Positions 34,234-45,350 of a DNA stretch of 64,000 bases are shown here, piece after piece. The notes below the pieces were generated by a model. The model saw nothing but the letters and a program-made list of their open reading frames with translations, had not been told where the DNA came from and did no database searches. Source of the DNA: Archivesica marissinica (taxonomy: Eukaryota > Mollusca > Bivalvia > Venerida > Vesicomyidae); contig CM026393.1 in the NCBI GenBank assembly GCA_014843695.1, positions 11,582,867 to 11,646,866 of the forward strand, read 5' to 3'. A program made the translations under genes and the position numbers. Every line of letters begins with the position of its first letter. The first letter of the stretch is position 1.

Positions 34234-34477
34234 TTAACCCTTTCAACACCAAGTAACTGACATGGACTGGTCCATGATATTTTTAGACCAATAAATTAAT
34301 AACAAAATTACATTTGGGTCAGTTCATTTATCAAAATGGGTAAACAAATTTCTAAAAATAGTTATATTACTTGAAAAAAGTGCAGATCCTGATGAGACGG
34401 CTCGTCACGAGCCGGCTCATCTGGATCTACACTTTTTTGTAAGCCAATTTAGAGGTCTGTGGTGTTGAAAGGGTTAA
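34234..34477 (+). mobile_element. MITE family 1, intact
   Basis: TTAACCCTTTCAACACC to GGTGTTGAAAGGGTTAA. The terminal 17 bp are perfect inverted repeats in this copy and the hairpin is complete. Confidence 0.92.
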
Positions 34478-35862
34478 AGGTTCTCTCCTCTCGACACAAG
34501 TCCAACAATTGAATTTAGAAGTATAATGTACTGCATATATGATTGTATAGAAGTAGGTAAAGAGTTAATCACTTTAACAGGATTTTAACAGATAAACTTT
34601 AATGCCAATAATCAGATGTTGTTCGCAGCTAGATGAACTGCTAGAGTGCAATTGTGTTTGTTAATGAACCTGGAAAGTGGAAATGATTATTTTTAAGTAG
34701 TGAATACAGATTCTCCGAGCTTTGGCCATTCATGGTGAAAGGACTTTAAACGTTATATATTTAATTTTGTTATTTTATGCGTATATTTACCGTCCCCCTT
34801 TCCCCATGGTTATGTGGGGGGTGATACCATCAGAAGTATATGGGACATTTTATTATTAAGAAAGATAGATCCCAAGTTTTTTTACAAGCCTGTTATGTTA
34901 CATAGCACTAATACATGGGATTTCACTTATAGTCCATACCTGCCAGGGGTCGTTTGGTGTGAGATTGTTAGGGGGTCCGGGGACAAGCCCCCCCCAGAAA
35001 ACATTGTTGACCTTAAATCGTCTGTGGTGCATTGTAGGGTGCTTTTCACAGCTGTGGCAATCAATTATTTACCAGAATTTTTGTGTCATAAAAATGTTAA
35101 AGTGGCCGTAAATCCGCAAAAAAAACATCCAACCGGAACAGTGTTACAATATGCACAACTAGACATCATACCGATGTTTCTTGGCTAGTTTGGTGAAAAT
35201 CTGACATGGGGTTATGGAGATGAAGCGCGGACAAGGTAAAGCGGACAGACGGCGAGATGGCAATGGCCAAAACAATAGACATAATTCCACTGGATATATA
35301 TATATACATATTTTCACCATGTAACATAGGACATAACAGCCAAACACAGTCTGTTACATACAAACGTTCGTTCTGGCCTGCAAGACCAAGAGGTCACTCA
35401 GGGCAACCAAAAACGGACTACATAAAGCTACACCCCATTACATTTTCACGATTATACGGAATATTTGAGTATACCTTACATGTACATGTACTTTCAATGA
35501 AAGGATTTATTCCTGCTAAGCTTTACATGCATATAAACATATTCAATAAGATGAGCATTTCTCATATATTTTGGCCATCAAAATGGCAGGATATTTTCAT
35601 ATTCATCTCTTGCATGAATGGAAAACACTGATATAATTATTCACTCAAGTTTCTTATTACCTGTAGCATACCATACGATTAATTCTAATTCAATACCGTG
35701 CTTATACAGGAAAACCCCTATAATAAGACCCCCATGTGGGTCTTCAAAAAAAGTGGTCTTATTAGCAGGGTGGTGTTAATTTTAATATAGTGGTCTGATT
35801 AGTTTGCCACCAGGTGTCTGTCAGTATCATAGAGGATGATGGTAGAGTTAGACATCAATTGT
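34478..35862. other. intronic sequence with unrecognised 124-codon frames
   Basis: Open frames at 34814-35188 and 35257-35631 (plus, 124 codons each) are the longest outside tandem arrays and the TIKI exon. Neither shows a known motif, and a C run and GACAGACGG-type words suggest old repeat. Not called as genes. Confidence 0.45.
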
Positions 35863-36138
35863 CAGGGTTCCCTCTGTCTGATTGATTGTCTGCGCCACTT
35901 CTGTCGCCAATTGACAAAACACTGGAGCCAATTTAAAAAACTTACAGCCAACTGAGAAGCATATAGTTCACAAATAAATATTTGAAGCCATGTATTTGAC
36001 AAAACATGTGCCCTGACAAAACATGTGCCCAAAAAAAAAAAAAAAAAAAATGTTGCGCCAAATATTTTCACCAATTCACAAAATTTAGCGTCAATATTTG
36101 TTTTTTGTCGCAATTGGCAACCGACAGCGGTAACCCTG
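35863..36138 (+). mobile_element. CAGGG...CCCTG element, second copy
   Basis: Starts CAGGGTTCCCTCTGTCTG and ends GACAGCGGTAACCCTG. AATTGT flanks it at 35857-35862 and 36139-36144. Relative to the 22556 copy it carries a local duplication of TGACAAAACATGTGCCC followed by a long A run. Confidence 0.82.
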
Positions 36139-36144
36139 AATTGT

Positions 36145-36544
36145 GTAAGGAAAGATATCAACTGTAGAATAACTATTCCCTCATTCGCTCGCCCATATGG
36201 TTTGCTGGCGTCGAGGGTACATATGTTCAATCATTAACTATTTCCAGGGATTTAATGAAATATGCCATACAGTATGTTTACTTATAGTTATTGGTCAATT
36301 CATCATTTCCTACCGCCATACCACAGAAATTCCTCTAATCAAATAAACCTGCAGCAAACGTTTGAATATCTGGAGTTAATAAATACATGTACATGTATGC
36401 ACAACCGAGAACTGACACTTAGAGCTGCATATTTATCATAAGCAAATATTTGTTTGTTTGTATTTTTGATTTCCTGTCACAGTAAACAGTCAAGATCGCA
36501 CATAGCGACAGTCTTGGTTTATTTGGTGCAGATCCATGCATTAA
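36145..36544. other. single-copy intronic sequence
   Basis: Nothing recognised. Confidence 0.5.
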
Positions 36545-36786
36545 TTAACCCTTTCCTTCATAGAGATTTAGGTTAATATACTATTATATTTCCATACAAA
36601 CGACAGACTTTTAGCTATCATGCAGTGGATAAGTAGTTGCCATATCTATCCCATCTCCGTAGATATTTAATTGGGACTACATGAGATTCTGGCCTTTGTT
36701 ATGAACATTGGTTTGACTACTACATTGTCAATGTATGTCGTATTGGTAATGGCGTCAAGAGGTTCTTCTAGGTGGGAAAGGGTTAA
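36545..36786 (+). mobile_element. MITE family 2, ordinary copy
   Basis: TTAACCCTTTCCTTCATAGA to GGTGGGAAAGGGTTAA, a single internal unit. A decayed right-end piece (GGTAATGGAATAACGAGGTG...GGGATACGGTTAA) lies at 37050-37095. Confidence 0.88.
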
Positions 36787-37165
36787 GGCAGTGGGCAGAC
36801 GGATATATTATCGGCACGTTCAGCTGTTCTAGGGTTTATTCTATAGTGGAAAAGGGGCATGGTGGATCAGAAAAGAGGCAGGGTTGCTTTTTGAGTGTGT
36901 ATTTGGGGGTAACTCCCTAGAAAATGTTGCTAACATACAATGATTGACGGCTAATTATGCTTGACCAATGAAGCAGTAGGGCAGTAGATATTGGTCAAAA
37001 TGGCAGACAGTACGAGTTTTATAATGGTCGGCTCGCCAACTGTTTGTGATATGGGTAATGGAATAACGAGGTGCTTCTATGTGGGATACGGTTAACTCTT
37101 TGCATGATGGGTATAATAAAGGCTATAAATAGTTCAAATATTTGTTGCAGACAATAATTCATTTA

Positions 37166-37343
37166 CAGTCAAACCTGCCTTAAGCAGCCAGCCAAGGGAA
37201 TCACAGAAAGTGTCTGCTTAGCACAGGTGGCTGCTTAATAGAGGTCAAATGTATAATAAAACAACATATTGGGAATCTGAAAACTGGCTGCTTAATACAG
37301 GTTAGATGCTTAATAGAGGTGACCACTAACACAGGTTTGACTG
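37166..37343 (-). mobile_element. pogo-like MITE
   Basis: CAGTCAAACCTG to CAGGTTTGACTG, with TA on both sides (37164-37165, 37344-37345). The interior runs opposite to the copy at 33355. Confidence 0.87.
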
Positions 37344-37568
37344 TATTTGGTTTTTTTTATATTTGAAACTGAAAACTCTGGAAATATGTCATGCAATTTC
37401 ATTAGAGTTATGTCGTAACGACACATTTCCAGTTTCAAATAAGTCGTACTTGACTGCAATTTTCACTGCTAGAGTGCAAAAGGGTTACTATAGTTTCGAC
37501 CAATAATTATAATGCCACTCAAAAGACTACCGTAATATAAATGAAATATAACATAGGCAAATACAAAC
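37344..37568. other. left edge of TIKI intron 2 next to exon 2
   Basis: The donor GTTTGT of exon 2 reads on the minus strand at 37568-37563. No other feature was seen. Confidence 0.6.
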
Positions 37569-38129
37569 CTGTGAATAGTTAAGAGCATTTAATGGAACAC
37601 ATTGTTCATTGACTTTTTCTACAGCACCCGTAATTTTCCCAAGTCTCTCCGCTTCTTGCGCTAAATATAGATCAAGCACCGGAACTTCTCGAGACTTTAT
37701 ATCACTTTCTGTCAAAGAGTTTATTAATAACATGACCCAGATTGGTCTCTTTCTCTCCCAGTTTCCCGCTATCACATCAAATAAATAATCGCCGTATAAG
37801 CCTTTACCCTTTTGATCGGCAGTGATCCATTTTGGCATTTTTTCTCGTATATATTCCAAATGTTCTTTTAATCTCGTATAAATATCTTTTGGCAAAACAT
37901 TTGAAAGGTTTTCTCCATGAGGTAATAACTGACAATTGGCTAGCGATGTCATCGTGTAAGGGTCTGTTAGATCTAACTCAAAATAAATGTTTTCCGACTG
38001 CTTGAAAGCAACTTTGGCATTCTCTGGAATGTACTTCCATACCCTTGTATATGGAACATGGATTGTTCCAAAGAAGTACGAGGGTGGATCTCGCTTCACA
38101 CGCCACAGGAAGGACTGCACCATCCCATC
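37569..38129 (-). CDS. TIKI: TIKI (TRABD2) Wnt-inactivating metalloprotease, second coding exon of the model
   Basis: This 187-codon exon carries the first half of the TraB fold. It begins [11 protein letters not shown], then [19 protein letters not shown], where GTIH is the conserved Gly-x-x-His metal motif. Then come [54 protein letters not shown] and LNYSQ, and the match to TIKI is strong throughout. The acceptor TTTTTGTTTTTCAG ends at 38130 and the donor GTTTGT starts at 37568, so both edges are phase 0. N-glycosylation sequons NLS and NYS fit an extracellular domain. It has no stop or frameshift. By family knowledge it acts at the cell surface or in the secretory path, cleaving Wnt. Confidence 0.97.
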
Positions 38130-38264
38130 CTGAAAAACAAAACCAAGACTAGATTAGCTATACACAGTAGTATCTCATACACAGTTTGGTACCCAGATAG
38201 AACCAGTGACCCCCCTGCAAGCCCGCTAAATTGCTTCATCATATGAATTTTAAAGAACATGACA

Positions 38265-38340
38265 TCCCAAGTAGGATTCAAACCTACAGCAGTGAGGGGC
38301 AAGTGATTTATAGTCAGTGACCGTGACCACTTGGCCACAT
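38265..38340 (-). mobile_element. SINE type 7 head fragment, reverse
   Basis: TAGGATTCAAACCTACAGCA, GTGAGGGGCAAGTGAT and CCACTTGGCCACAT match the tRNA-like block at 56575-56690. It is short and lies in TIKI intron 1, about 140 bp from exon 2. Confidence 0.65.
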
Positions 38341-38429
38341 AATACATATATTATGGTGTAATTATATACTATGTGTAGAGTTGTTATCACATATGTACTG
38401 CATCGTTATTATTAGCGCAGATGGATCTG

Positions 38430-38662
38430 TAGCCCCCGTCTGACCCTAATAAAATTAACAGTCTTTCAGATGGGACATTAAACCGAGGTCTCGTGTCGGT
38501 GCTTTACACTGTGCACGTAAAAGAACCTGAGGAGATTCTGGAATGGGTCTCTGTCTGTATCATTGCACTATCCTCCAAAAATCTAAAATGACTAATCTCT
38601 TCAGGAGGCGTCGCTCATATGGGCAACCGGTAGCGACAATAAATAAACGTAAAACACACATA
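38430..38662 (+). mobile_element. SINE type 1, head lost
   Basis: GCCCCCGTCTGACCCTAATA, AGTCTTTCAGATGGGACATT, CTTCAGGAGGCGTCGCTCAT and AATAAATAAACGTAAAACAC. The tRNA-like start is replaced by unrelated sequence. Confidence 0.87.
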
Positions 38663-38699
38663 TTAGTGCTTAGTTTAAACAATATTTATTTCTTTGATA

Positions 38700-39232
38700 G
38701 TACATACATGTAGGATTGAGGAGAAAGCAACTTGCTTGTATGGTTACCTCTTTCCTATGTACATACATGTATGATTGAGGAGAAAGCAACTTGCTTATAT
38801 GGTTACCTCTTTCCTATGTACATACATGTAGGATTGAGGAGAAAGCAACTTGCTTATATGGTTACCTCTTTCCTATGTACATACATGTATGATTGAGGAG
38901 AAAGCAACTTGCTTATATGGTTACCTCTTTCCTATGTACATACATGTAGGATTGAGGAGAAAGCAACTTGCTTGTATGGTTACCTCTTTCCTATGTACAT
39001 ACATGTATGATTGAGGAGAAAGCAACTTGCTTATATGGTTACCTCTTTCCTATGTACATACATGTAGGATTGAGGAGAAAGCAACTTGCTTATATGGTTA
39101 CCTCTTTCCTATGTACATACATGTAGGATTGAGGAGAAAGCAACTTGCTTATATGGTTACCTCTTTGCTATGTACATACATGTAGGATTGAGGAGAAAGC
39201 AACTTGCTTATATGGTTACCTCTTTCCTATTA
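38700..39232. repeat. 59-bp minisatellite, about 9 copies
   Basis: The unit contains TGTACATACATGTAGGATTG, AGGAGAAAGCAACTTGCTTA and TATGGTTACCTCTTTCCTA. GTAGG/GTATG variants alternate in the left half. Confidence 0.95.
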
Positions 39233-39887
39233 TATTAGTGCTGGTTGTAAACCATTTAATGCTGAAAATAAAAAGGACATTATTTCTGTCTGCAGCGAAA
39301 TACCAATGAGAAGTGTATTTTGCATATGTTCAGTGATGGGGTTTACATACATTTATTGAATAAGATATTACATAATTTTAGTATTAACAGCCATTATGAT
39401 TTTTTAACATTACACGCTGATAGCATTAATTTACAGATTTAATCAAAAACTTGTGAAATTTTATTACTTTTGTGGTATATAAAAGATGAAAATCGTGAAA
39501 CATTCATCAAGTTGATACCAGTATGAAAAATATAGATAACTTTTAAAGATATTCTAAATCAAAATGAAAATATTTCAGTAAAATTTGTGTTGCTTATTAT
39601 TGCACATTCTGGCTATAAAACACCTCTAATATATCGCATTAAAGGCATGATAAAATACACCTATCAAAGTTCTGGGAAGAGATTATTATTTCTAGCCCAA
39701 GAATATTGCAAAATGAATCTTCATTTATAAAATAACAGGTGTATAAAATTGCCATAACTGGGAGCATAAAATTAATGTTATTTCGATATTGGTGAAAGAT
39801 GATCGAGTAGCAATGATGGCATGTCTGTGTCTCTTAGTGGCATTTGTCAGACAAGTGTTGCTGTGGTTTTTTTAAATTATAAATTTG
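39233..39887. other. single-copy intronic sequence
   Basis: AT-rich. Nothing recognised. Confidence 0.5.
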
Positions 39888-41225
39888 TTATTTTAGCTCG
39901 AATGTTTTATTACAATATTAGTAATCTCTCAAAAGTGATCTCATTCCTAATGGAATTCATTGCCATGAGGGAGATCTCATTCCTGATGGAATTCATTGCC
40001 GTGAGGGAGATCTCATTCTTGATGGAATTCATTGCCGTGAGGGAGATCTCATTCTTGATGGAATTCATTGCCGTGAGGGAGATCTCATTCCTGATGGAAT
40101 TCATCGCCGTGAGGGAGTACTCATTCCTGATGGAATTCATCGCTGTGAGAGGAGATCTCATTCCTGATGGAATTCATTGCCATGAGGGAGTTCTCATTCC
40201 TGATGGAATTCATTGCCGTGAGGGAGATCTCATTCCTGATGGAATTCATCGCCGTGAGGGAGATCTCATTCCTGATGGAATTCATCGCCGTGAGGGAGAT
40301 CTCATTCCTGATAGAATTCATCGCCATGAGGGAGATCTCATTCCTGATGGAAATCATTGCTGTGAGGGAGATCTCATTCCTGATGGAATTCATCGCCGTG
40401 AGGGAGATCTCATTCCTGATGGAATTCATCGCCGTGAGGGAGTACTCATTCCTGATGGAATTCATCGCTGTGAGAGGAGATCTCATTCCTGATGGAATTC
40501 ATTGCCGTGAGGGAGATCTCATTCCTGATGGAATTCATCGCCGTGAGGGAGTACTCATTCCTGATGGAATTCATCGCTGTGAGAGGAGATCTCATTCCTG
40601 ATGGAATTCATTGCCATGAGGGAGTTCTCATTCCTGATGGAATTCATTGCCGTGAGGGAGATCTCATTCCTGATGGAATTCATCACCGTGAGGGAGATCT
40701 CATTCCTGATGGAATTCATCGCCGTGAGGGAGATCTCATTCCTGATAGAATTCATCGCCATGAGGGAGATCTCATTCCTGATGGAAATCATTGCCGTGAG
40801 GGAGATCTCATTCCTGATGGAATTCATCGCCGTGAGGGAGATCTCATTCCTGATGGAATTCATTGCCGTGAGGGAGATCTCATTCCTGATGGAATTCATC
40901 GCCATGAGGGATCTCATTCCTGATGGAATTCATTGCCATGAGGGAGATCTCATTCCTGATGGAATTCATCGCCGTGAGGGAGATCTCATTCCTGATGGAA
41001 TTCATTGCCGTGAGGGAGATCTCATTCCTGATGGAATTCATTGCCATGAGGGAGATCTCATTCCTGATGGAATTCATCGCCGTGAGGGAGAGAGAAGCGG
41101 TAATATGGACTTCAATGTCTCGTCTAAGCACAGTCACCACCACCTTGATTCTGACATGGCTCAAACTCACAACCTCTCGGTTACAAGGCGGGCACTGTAT
41201 TCATTACACCACAGAGGCTCCACAT
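39888..41225 (-). mobile_element. SINE type 4 enlarged to 1.3 kb by internal amplification, reverse
   Basis: Read on the minus strand, the tRNA-like head (GGAGCCTCTGTGGTGTAATG, GCCTTGTAACCGAGAGGTTG, TGAGTTTGAGCC) lies at 41225-41150 and the tail (GATTACTAATATTG, CGAGCTAAAATAACAAA) at about 39950-39888. The 36-bp array lies between them, where a normal SINE has one such segment (CACGGAGAGGGACTCCGTCA in the 33150 copy). Confidence 0.85.
39945..41090. repeat. 36-bp minisatellite, about 31 copies, derived from a SINE interior
   Basis: The unit is GATCTCATTCCTGATGGAAT plus TCATCGCCGTGAGGGA, nearly identical to the minus-strand type 2/4 SINE segment CTCATTCCTGATGGAATCC, ATCGCCATGAGGGAG. Occasional GAGAGGAGATC units (one extra base) shift frame. 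A block with GTACTCATTCC and GAAATCATTGC markers recurs. Long frames on both strands are artefacts. Confidence 0.95.
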
Positions 41226-41314
41226 GTTTCATTAAAAACTGTTTCCAGATAAGTTTGTGGAAATAATTGAACAGAATTTAGAGAAGAGGAATAAATACTT
41301 TATACGACTGTCAC
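41226..41314. other. short spacer between arrays
   Basis: Nothing recognised. Confidence 0.5.
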
Positions 41315-42365
41315 GCAATGATGGTAAAAAACCTTCACGCAATGACGGTCGAATACATTCATGCAATGATGGTCGAATACATTCATGAAATAATGGTCGA
41401 ATACATTCATGCAATGACGGTCGAATACATTCATGCAATGACGGTCGAATACATTCATGCAATGACGGTCGAATACATTCATGCAATGATGGTCGAATAC
41501 ATTCATGAAATAATGGTCGAATACATTCATGCAATGACGGTCGAATACATTCATGCAATGATGGTCGAATACATTCATGAAATAATGGTCGAATACAGTC
41601 ATGCAATGATGGTCGAATACATTCATGAAATAATGGTCGAATACATTCATGCAATGATGGTCGAATACATTCATGAAATAATGGTCGAATACATTCATGA
41701 AATAATGGTCGAATACATTCATGAAATAATGGTTGAATACATTCATGAAATAATGGTCGAATACATTCATGCAATGATGGTCGAATACATTCATGAAATA
41801 ATGGTCGAATACATTCATGCAATGATGGTCGAATACATTCATGAAATAATGGTCGAATACATTCATGCAATGATGGTCGAATACATTCATGAAATAATGG
41901 TCGAATACATTCATGCAATGATGGTCGAATACATTCATGAAATAATGGTCGAATACATTCATGCAATGATGGTCGAATACATTCATGAAATAATGGTCGA
42001 ATACATTCATGCAATGATGGTCGAATACATTCATGAAATAATGGTCGAATACATTCATGAAATAATGGTCGAATACATTCATGAAATAATGGTTGAATAC
42101 ATTCATGAAATAATGGTCGAATACATTCATGCAATGATGGTCGAATACATTCATGAAATAATGGTCAAATACATTCATGCAATAATGGTCGAATACATTC
42201 ATGCAATGATGGTCGAATACATTCATGCAATAATGGTCGAATACATTCATGCAATGATGGTCAAATACATTCATGCAATAATGGTCGAATACATTCATGC
42301 AATGATGGTCGAATACATTCATGAAATGATGGTCGAATACATTCATGAAATAATGGTCAAAATCC
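41315..42365. repeat. 24-bp minisatellite, about 44 copies, alternating unit types
   Basis: The unit is GAATACATTCATGCAATGAT plus GGTC, alternating with GAATACATTCATGAAATAAT plus GGTC, giving a 48-bp dimer in the centre. A larger block from the AATGGTTGAATAC marker near 41730 recurs near 42090, about 360 bp later. Frames over 300 codons on both strands are artefacts. Confidence 0.96.
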
Positions 42366-42368
42366 TTC

Positions 42369-42715
42369 ATGAAAACTATCAATATAAACCCTACATGTAT
42401 GACATCCTATGTTCACCTTCAGGTCAGGACTATCAACATAAACCCTACATGTATGACATCCTATGTTCACCTTCAGGGCAGGACTATCAACATAAACCCT
42501 ACATGTATGACATCCTATGTTCACCTTCAGGTCAGGACTATCAACATAAACCCTACATGTATGACATCCTATGTTCACCTTCAGGTCAGGACTATCAACA
42601 TAAACCCTACATGTATGACATCCTATGTTCACCTTCAGGTCAGGACTATCAACATAAACCCTACATGTATGACATCCTATGTTCACCTTCAGGGCAGGAC
42701 TATCAACATAACCCC
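42369..42715. repeat. 54-bp minisatellite, about 6.4 copies
   Basis: The unit is GACTATCAACATAAACCCTA, CATGTATGACATCCTATGTT and CACCTTCAGGTCAG. It follows the 24-bp array with no spacer. The copies are nearly identical (GTCAG/GGCAG only), so it is young. Confidence 0.95.
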
Positions 42716-42758
42716 TATATTTTGATCATAAGATAGGATTAACAGTATGCTACATGTA

Positions 42759-43482
42759 TACTGAGCAAAACTAGAAACGTCCCTCCATATTTAAGGAAAG
42801 ATTTATCGAAAACCAAAAGGTTTACTTTTATGAATCAAAATGGAAAAACAAGTTCATTCATTTCTGTATCAAAACCAATTCATCGCATCTGGCTATCTTG
42901 TTAACTTTTCGAGAGATCCGGGGAAACCGCGTCCATGGCATGACGTTGACGTTGTTTTGCTGCAACTATCGAGTGGTAACGCTGGCTACTTGAGGGTGGG
43001 CATTGTCCTGCATCAATGTCACACCAGGACCATGCTGACGAATAAATGGTAAGGCATGTGCATTTAGCACCTCTGCAACATAACGTTGGGCATTGATGTT
43101 GCCCAGTACAACAACCAAATCTGTCTTCCGGTTTCCCATGATCCCACCCCAGACCATTACGCTCCCTCCCCCAAACCTGTTCTTCTCAACAATGCAACAA
43201 TCGGCGAATCTTTCATTTTTACGCCTGTATACCCGTAATCTTCCGTCAGCATGACTAACTGTGAAACGAGATTCATCGGTGAACAAAACTCGGTTTCAGT
43301 CAGCCCTTCTCCAGTTTAGATGACGTCGCGCCCATAACAGCCTGGCAGCACGATGACGTTTGGTCAATATCTGACCAGTGACAGGCGGCGTGCCCCAATT
43401 GGTTAGGCACAACCGGTTGCAAATGGTCTGCCCTGAGACACCGTATCGCCTAGCAGTGACTGTGGCTGCCAATAAATGGAAT
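42759..43482 (-). mobile_element. Tc1-type DNA transposon, degenerate
   Basis: One terminus is CTGAGCAAAACTAGAAACG next to TA at the left edge. The body encodes a decayed transposase on the minus strand. The other terminus is not seen. The end appears replaced by a SINE type 3 fragment at 43483-43542. Confidence 0.8.
42880..43482 (-). pseudogene. Tc1-like DDE transposase pseudogene
   Basis: The minus strand encodes helix-turn-helix-like YGVSGQTICNRL, then WGTPPVTGQILTKRHRAARL. It continues FTDESRFTVSHADGR with the first catalytic aspartate (FTDES), GGGSVMVWGGI and GVTLMQDNAHP with the second (DNAH). A single in-frame TGA at about 43295-43293 sits where Tc1 proteins usually have W before NRVLFTDES. 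After DNAHPQ the frame breaks and only MPWTRF-like remnants of the third catalytic block remain. It is non-functional. Confidence 0.87.
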
Positions 43483-43542
43483 GCCTGTCTGATCTGTGGC
43501 GACCACCGTACCATCTCACATACTTCCCGGTCCGAGGATCGA
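43483..43542 (-). mobile_element. SINE type 3 fragment fused to the Tc1 remnant
   Basis: On the minus strand TCGATCCTCGGACCGGGAAG, TATGTGAGATGGTACGGTGG and TCGCCA match the type 3 body just after the tRNA head. It joins Tc1 sequence at a shared GACAGGCATTCC, leaving an uninterrupted frame through the junction. Confidence 0.8.
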
Positions 43543-44525
43543 AGACAAGTTAATGACACAAGTATAAATTGCATGTTTAGCCAGTGCAAGTTGAAGAAAT
43601 GTTCGGTGTCGGGGTACCTGCTGAATACCATATACATTTAAAAAAGAAGTAATTTTTTTTAGCACTCGCTTATAAGACGGAAAGCCACCTTGGGGGCATA
43701 ATCTGGCGGTAAAAAGTCATCTTATAGGCAAGTATGGACGATGCATGAATAGAAAGTTAAAGCAAATTATAACTTGAATATTACATCTAAATGTTTATCA
43801 ATATATATAACCTATTTTTCTACAGTTGTTATTTATTAACTATAATAAGAAATATAAAGACCCTTCACTTCAGAAATACCAAAGCAACATTGAGAGACTG
43901 CACTGCACTAAAGTTTACATGAAAAGTCAATTAGACTGCGCTGCTATCACAATAGGTAAGCCAGCAGGTGCCTTCAATATAATTAATCGACACTCACCAG
44001 GAGATTAATTGATAAGTCACTTGAAAATCAGCAATAATATTTTTCTGTCACACTTTTTATGTTTACTTTATAAAATACCATTGAATGTGATCATTGTTTA
44101 CATTATCACAGAAATCTGAGAGGTCAATCTTGAATGAATTTAAAAGGTACAATGGCCACATAATGGACTTATATAAAGGTGTTTTGCTGGTAAAACGCAG
44201 TAACACACAGCTGTAAGTTGTCGTATGTTTCGTTAACACATGCACCTGTTACCACAGCCTCTGTTAAATACAATTAGAAAATAAATTCCTTACATTTTCC
44301 CCTGTGATGTTTTTGCTCATGGAAAGTAAAGCCAAAAACCTTGTATTCACTCGTTTCATACTTTACATACGGTAGGTATACCAACAACTAAAAGTGGATT
44401 CAAGTTCATAAATATTATACTTATAGGTGGGTTGTAGTTGACTATCACATTATAGACAGTTGTAATTAAAATAAGCTGCAATAATTATATTATAGAACAG
44501 TGTGCAACTACAACTTTTATAATAT
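43543..44525. other. single-copy intronic sequence
   Basis: 60-codon frames at 43826 (plus) and 44063 (minus) are not recognisable. Nothing else was seen. Confidence 0.5.
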
Positions 44526-44763
44526 GTGGAAGTCGTGATAGCGCGCGCAGTGGATGAGCGTTCACTTCAGGTGCGAAAGGTCCGGAGTTCAAGCCCCACT
44601 GGAGCCGTTACGATTGTGCCCTTAGGCAAGGCATTTAAATTCCACGTTGCCTCTTCTCTCTCCCTCGTGGCGATGGATTCCATCAGGAATGAGGTCTCGA
44701 GAGTGATTTATATAAGTTGAAATAACTTGTTTCGCAATCGAGCTAAAATAAATTTGTATAAAC
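44526..44763 (+). mobile_element. SINE type 2, nearly full length
   Basis: GTGGAAGTCGTGATAGCGCG head with an extra CGCG, GGAGTTCAAGCCCC B box, CCCTTAGGCAAGGCATTTAA and the tail GAGCTAAAATAAATTTGTAT. TATAATATGT flanks at 44518 and 44764 act as the target duplication. Confidence 0.88.
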
Positions 44764-44817
44764 TATAATATGTTAACGTAAATCTATGCAATGTTGTTTT
44801 GTGTTATTTTTCATTTG

Positions 44818-44854
44818 CGCACGCGCAGGCGCACGCGCACGCACACGCACACGC

Positions 44855-44897
<43 letters not shown>
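44818..44897. repeat. (CA)n microsatellite with CGCACG start
   Basis: GCGCACGCGCACGCACACGC grades into pure CA. Alternating purine-pyrimidine sequence of this kind can adopt Z-DNA. Confidence 0.95.
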
Positions 44898-44899
<2 letters not shown>

Positions 44900-45281
44900 G
44901 TGTATATAATTATATAGTGCTTCAAAAACATTGAAAGACGAAATAAACCAAATTATTGGCACTAATAATAGTTGGTGTGTATTTTATCATATTCTTTTTG
45001 AGCTTCATAAAAACTTTTTTCATGCAAACGAAATTTAAATGTGTAACCAATAGCAACCAGTATTATTTTTATGCCTAAATATTTCTCGTTATTTTCTAAG
45101 TACTAACAGGATATACAATTTTGTTTGTTTCAGTAAATGATCGAATTATACTTAAATTAATGAACATTAAAAGAAGTGCCACTCGTGATAATAGCTTTCT
45201 ATATTCATGAGTGAAATATTACTGAATCATTAACTTAAACAAACAAACCTTTTTATTTTCGCCTTTTTTATGATGGAAAAC
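44898..45281. other. single-copy intronic sequence
   Basis: Nothing recognised. Confidence 0.5.
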
Positions 45282-45290
45282 AATGCAACT

Positions 45291-45341
45291 CCTTTTTTTT
45301 TTTAAACTTTATTTATTTATATTTACGACGATTGTGAAACT
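45291..45341 (-). mobile_element. very short SINE type 3 insertion, reverse
   Basis: Only the last 50 or so bases of the SINE are present: a T run, then TTTAAACTTTATTTATTTAT and ACGACGATTGTGAAAC. AATGCAACT flanks it at 45282-45290 and 45342-45350, an exact 9-bp target duplication. Confidence 0.88.
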
Positions 45342-45350
45342 AATGCAACT

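Noticed and set aside
34814..35631. Two 124-codon frames on the plus strand
   Set aside because: No recognisable motif, low-complexity tracts within, no splice signals linking them. Lengths like this arise by chance in 64 kb.
41300..42736. Frames of 360 and 472 codons on opposite strands
   Set aside because: Produced by 24-bp and 54-bp units, both divisible by three and free of stops. There is no sign of codon selection.
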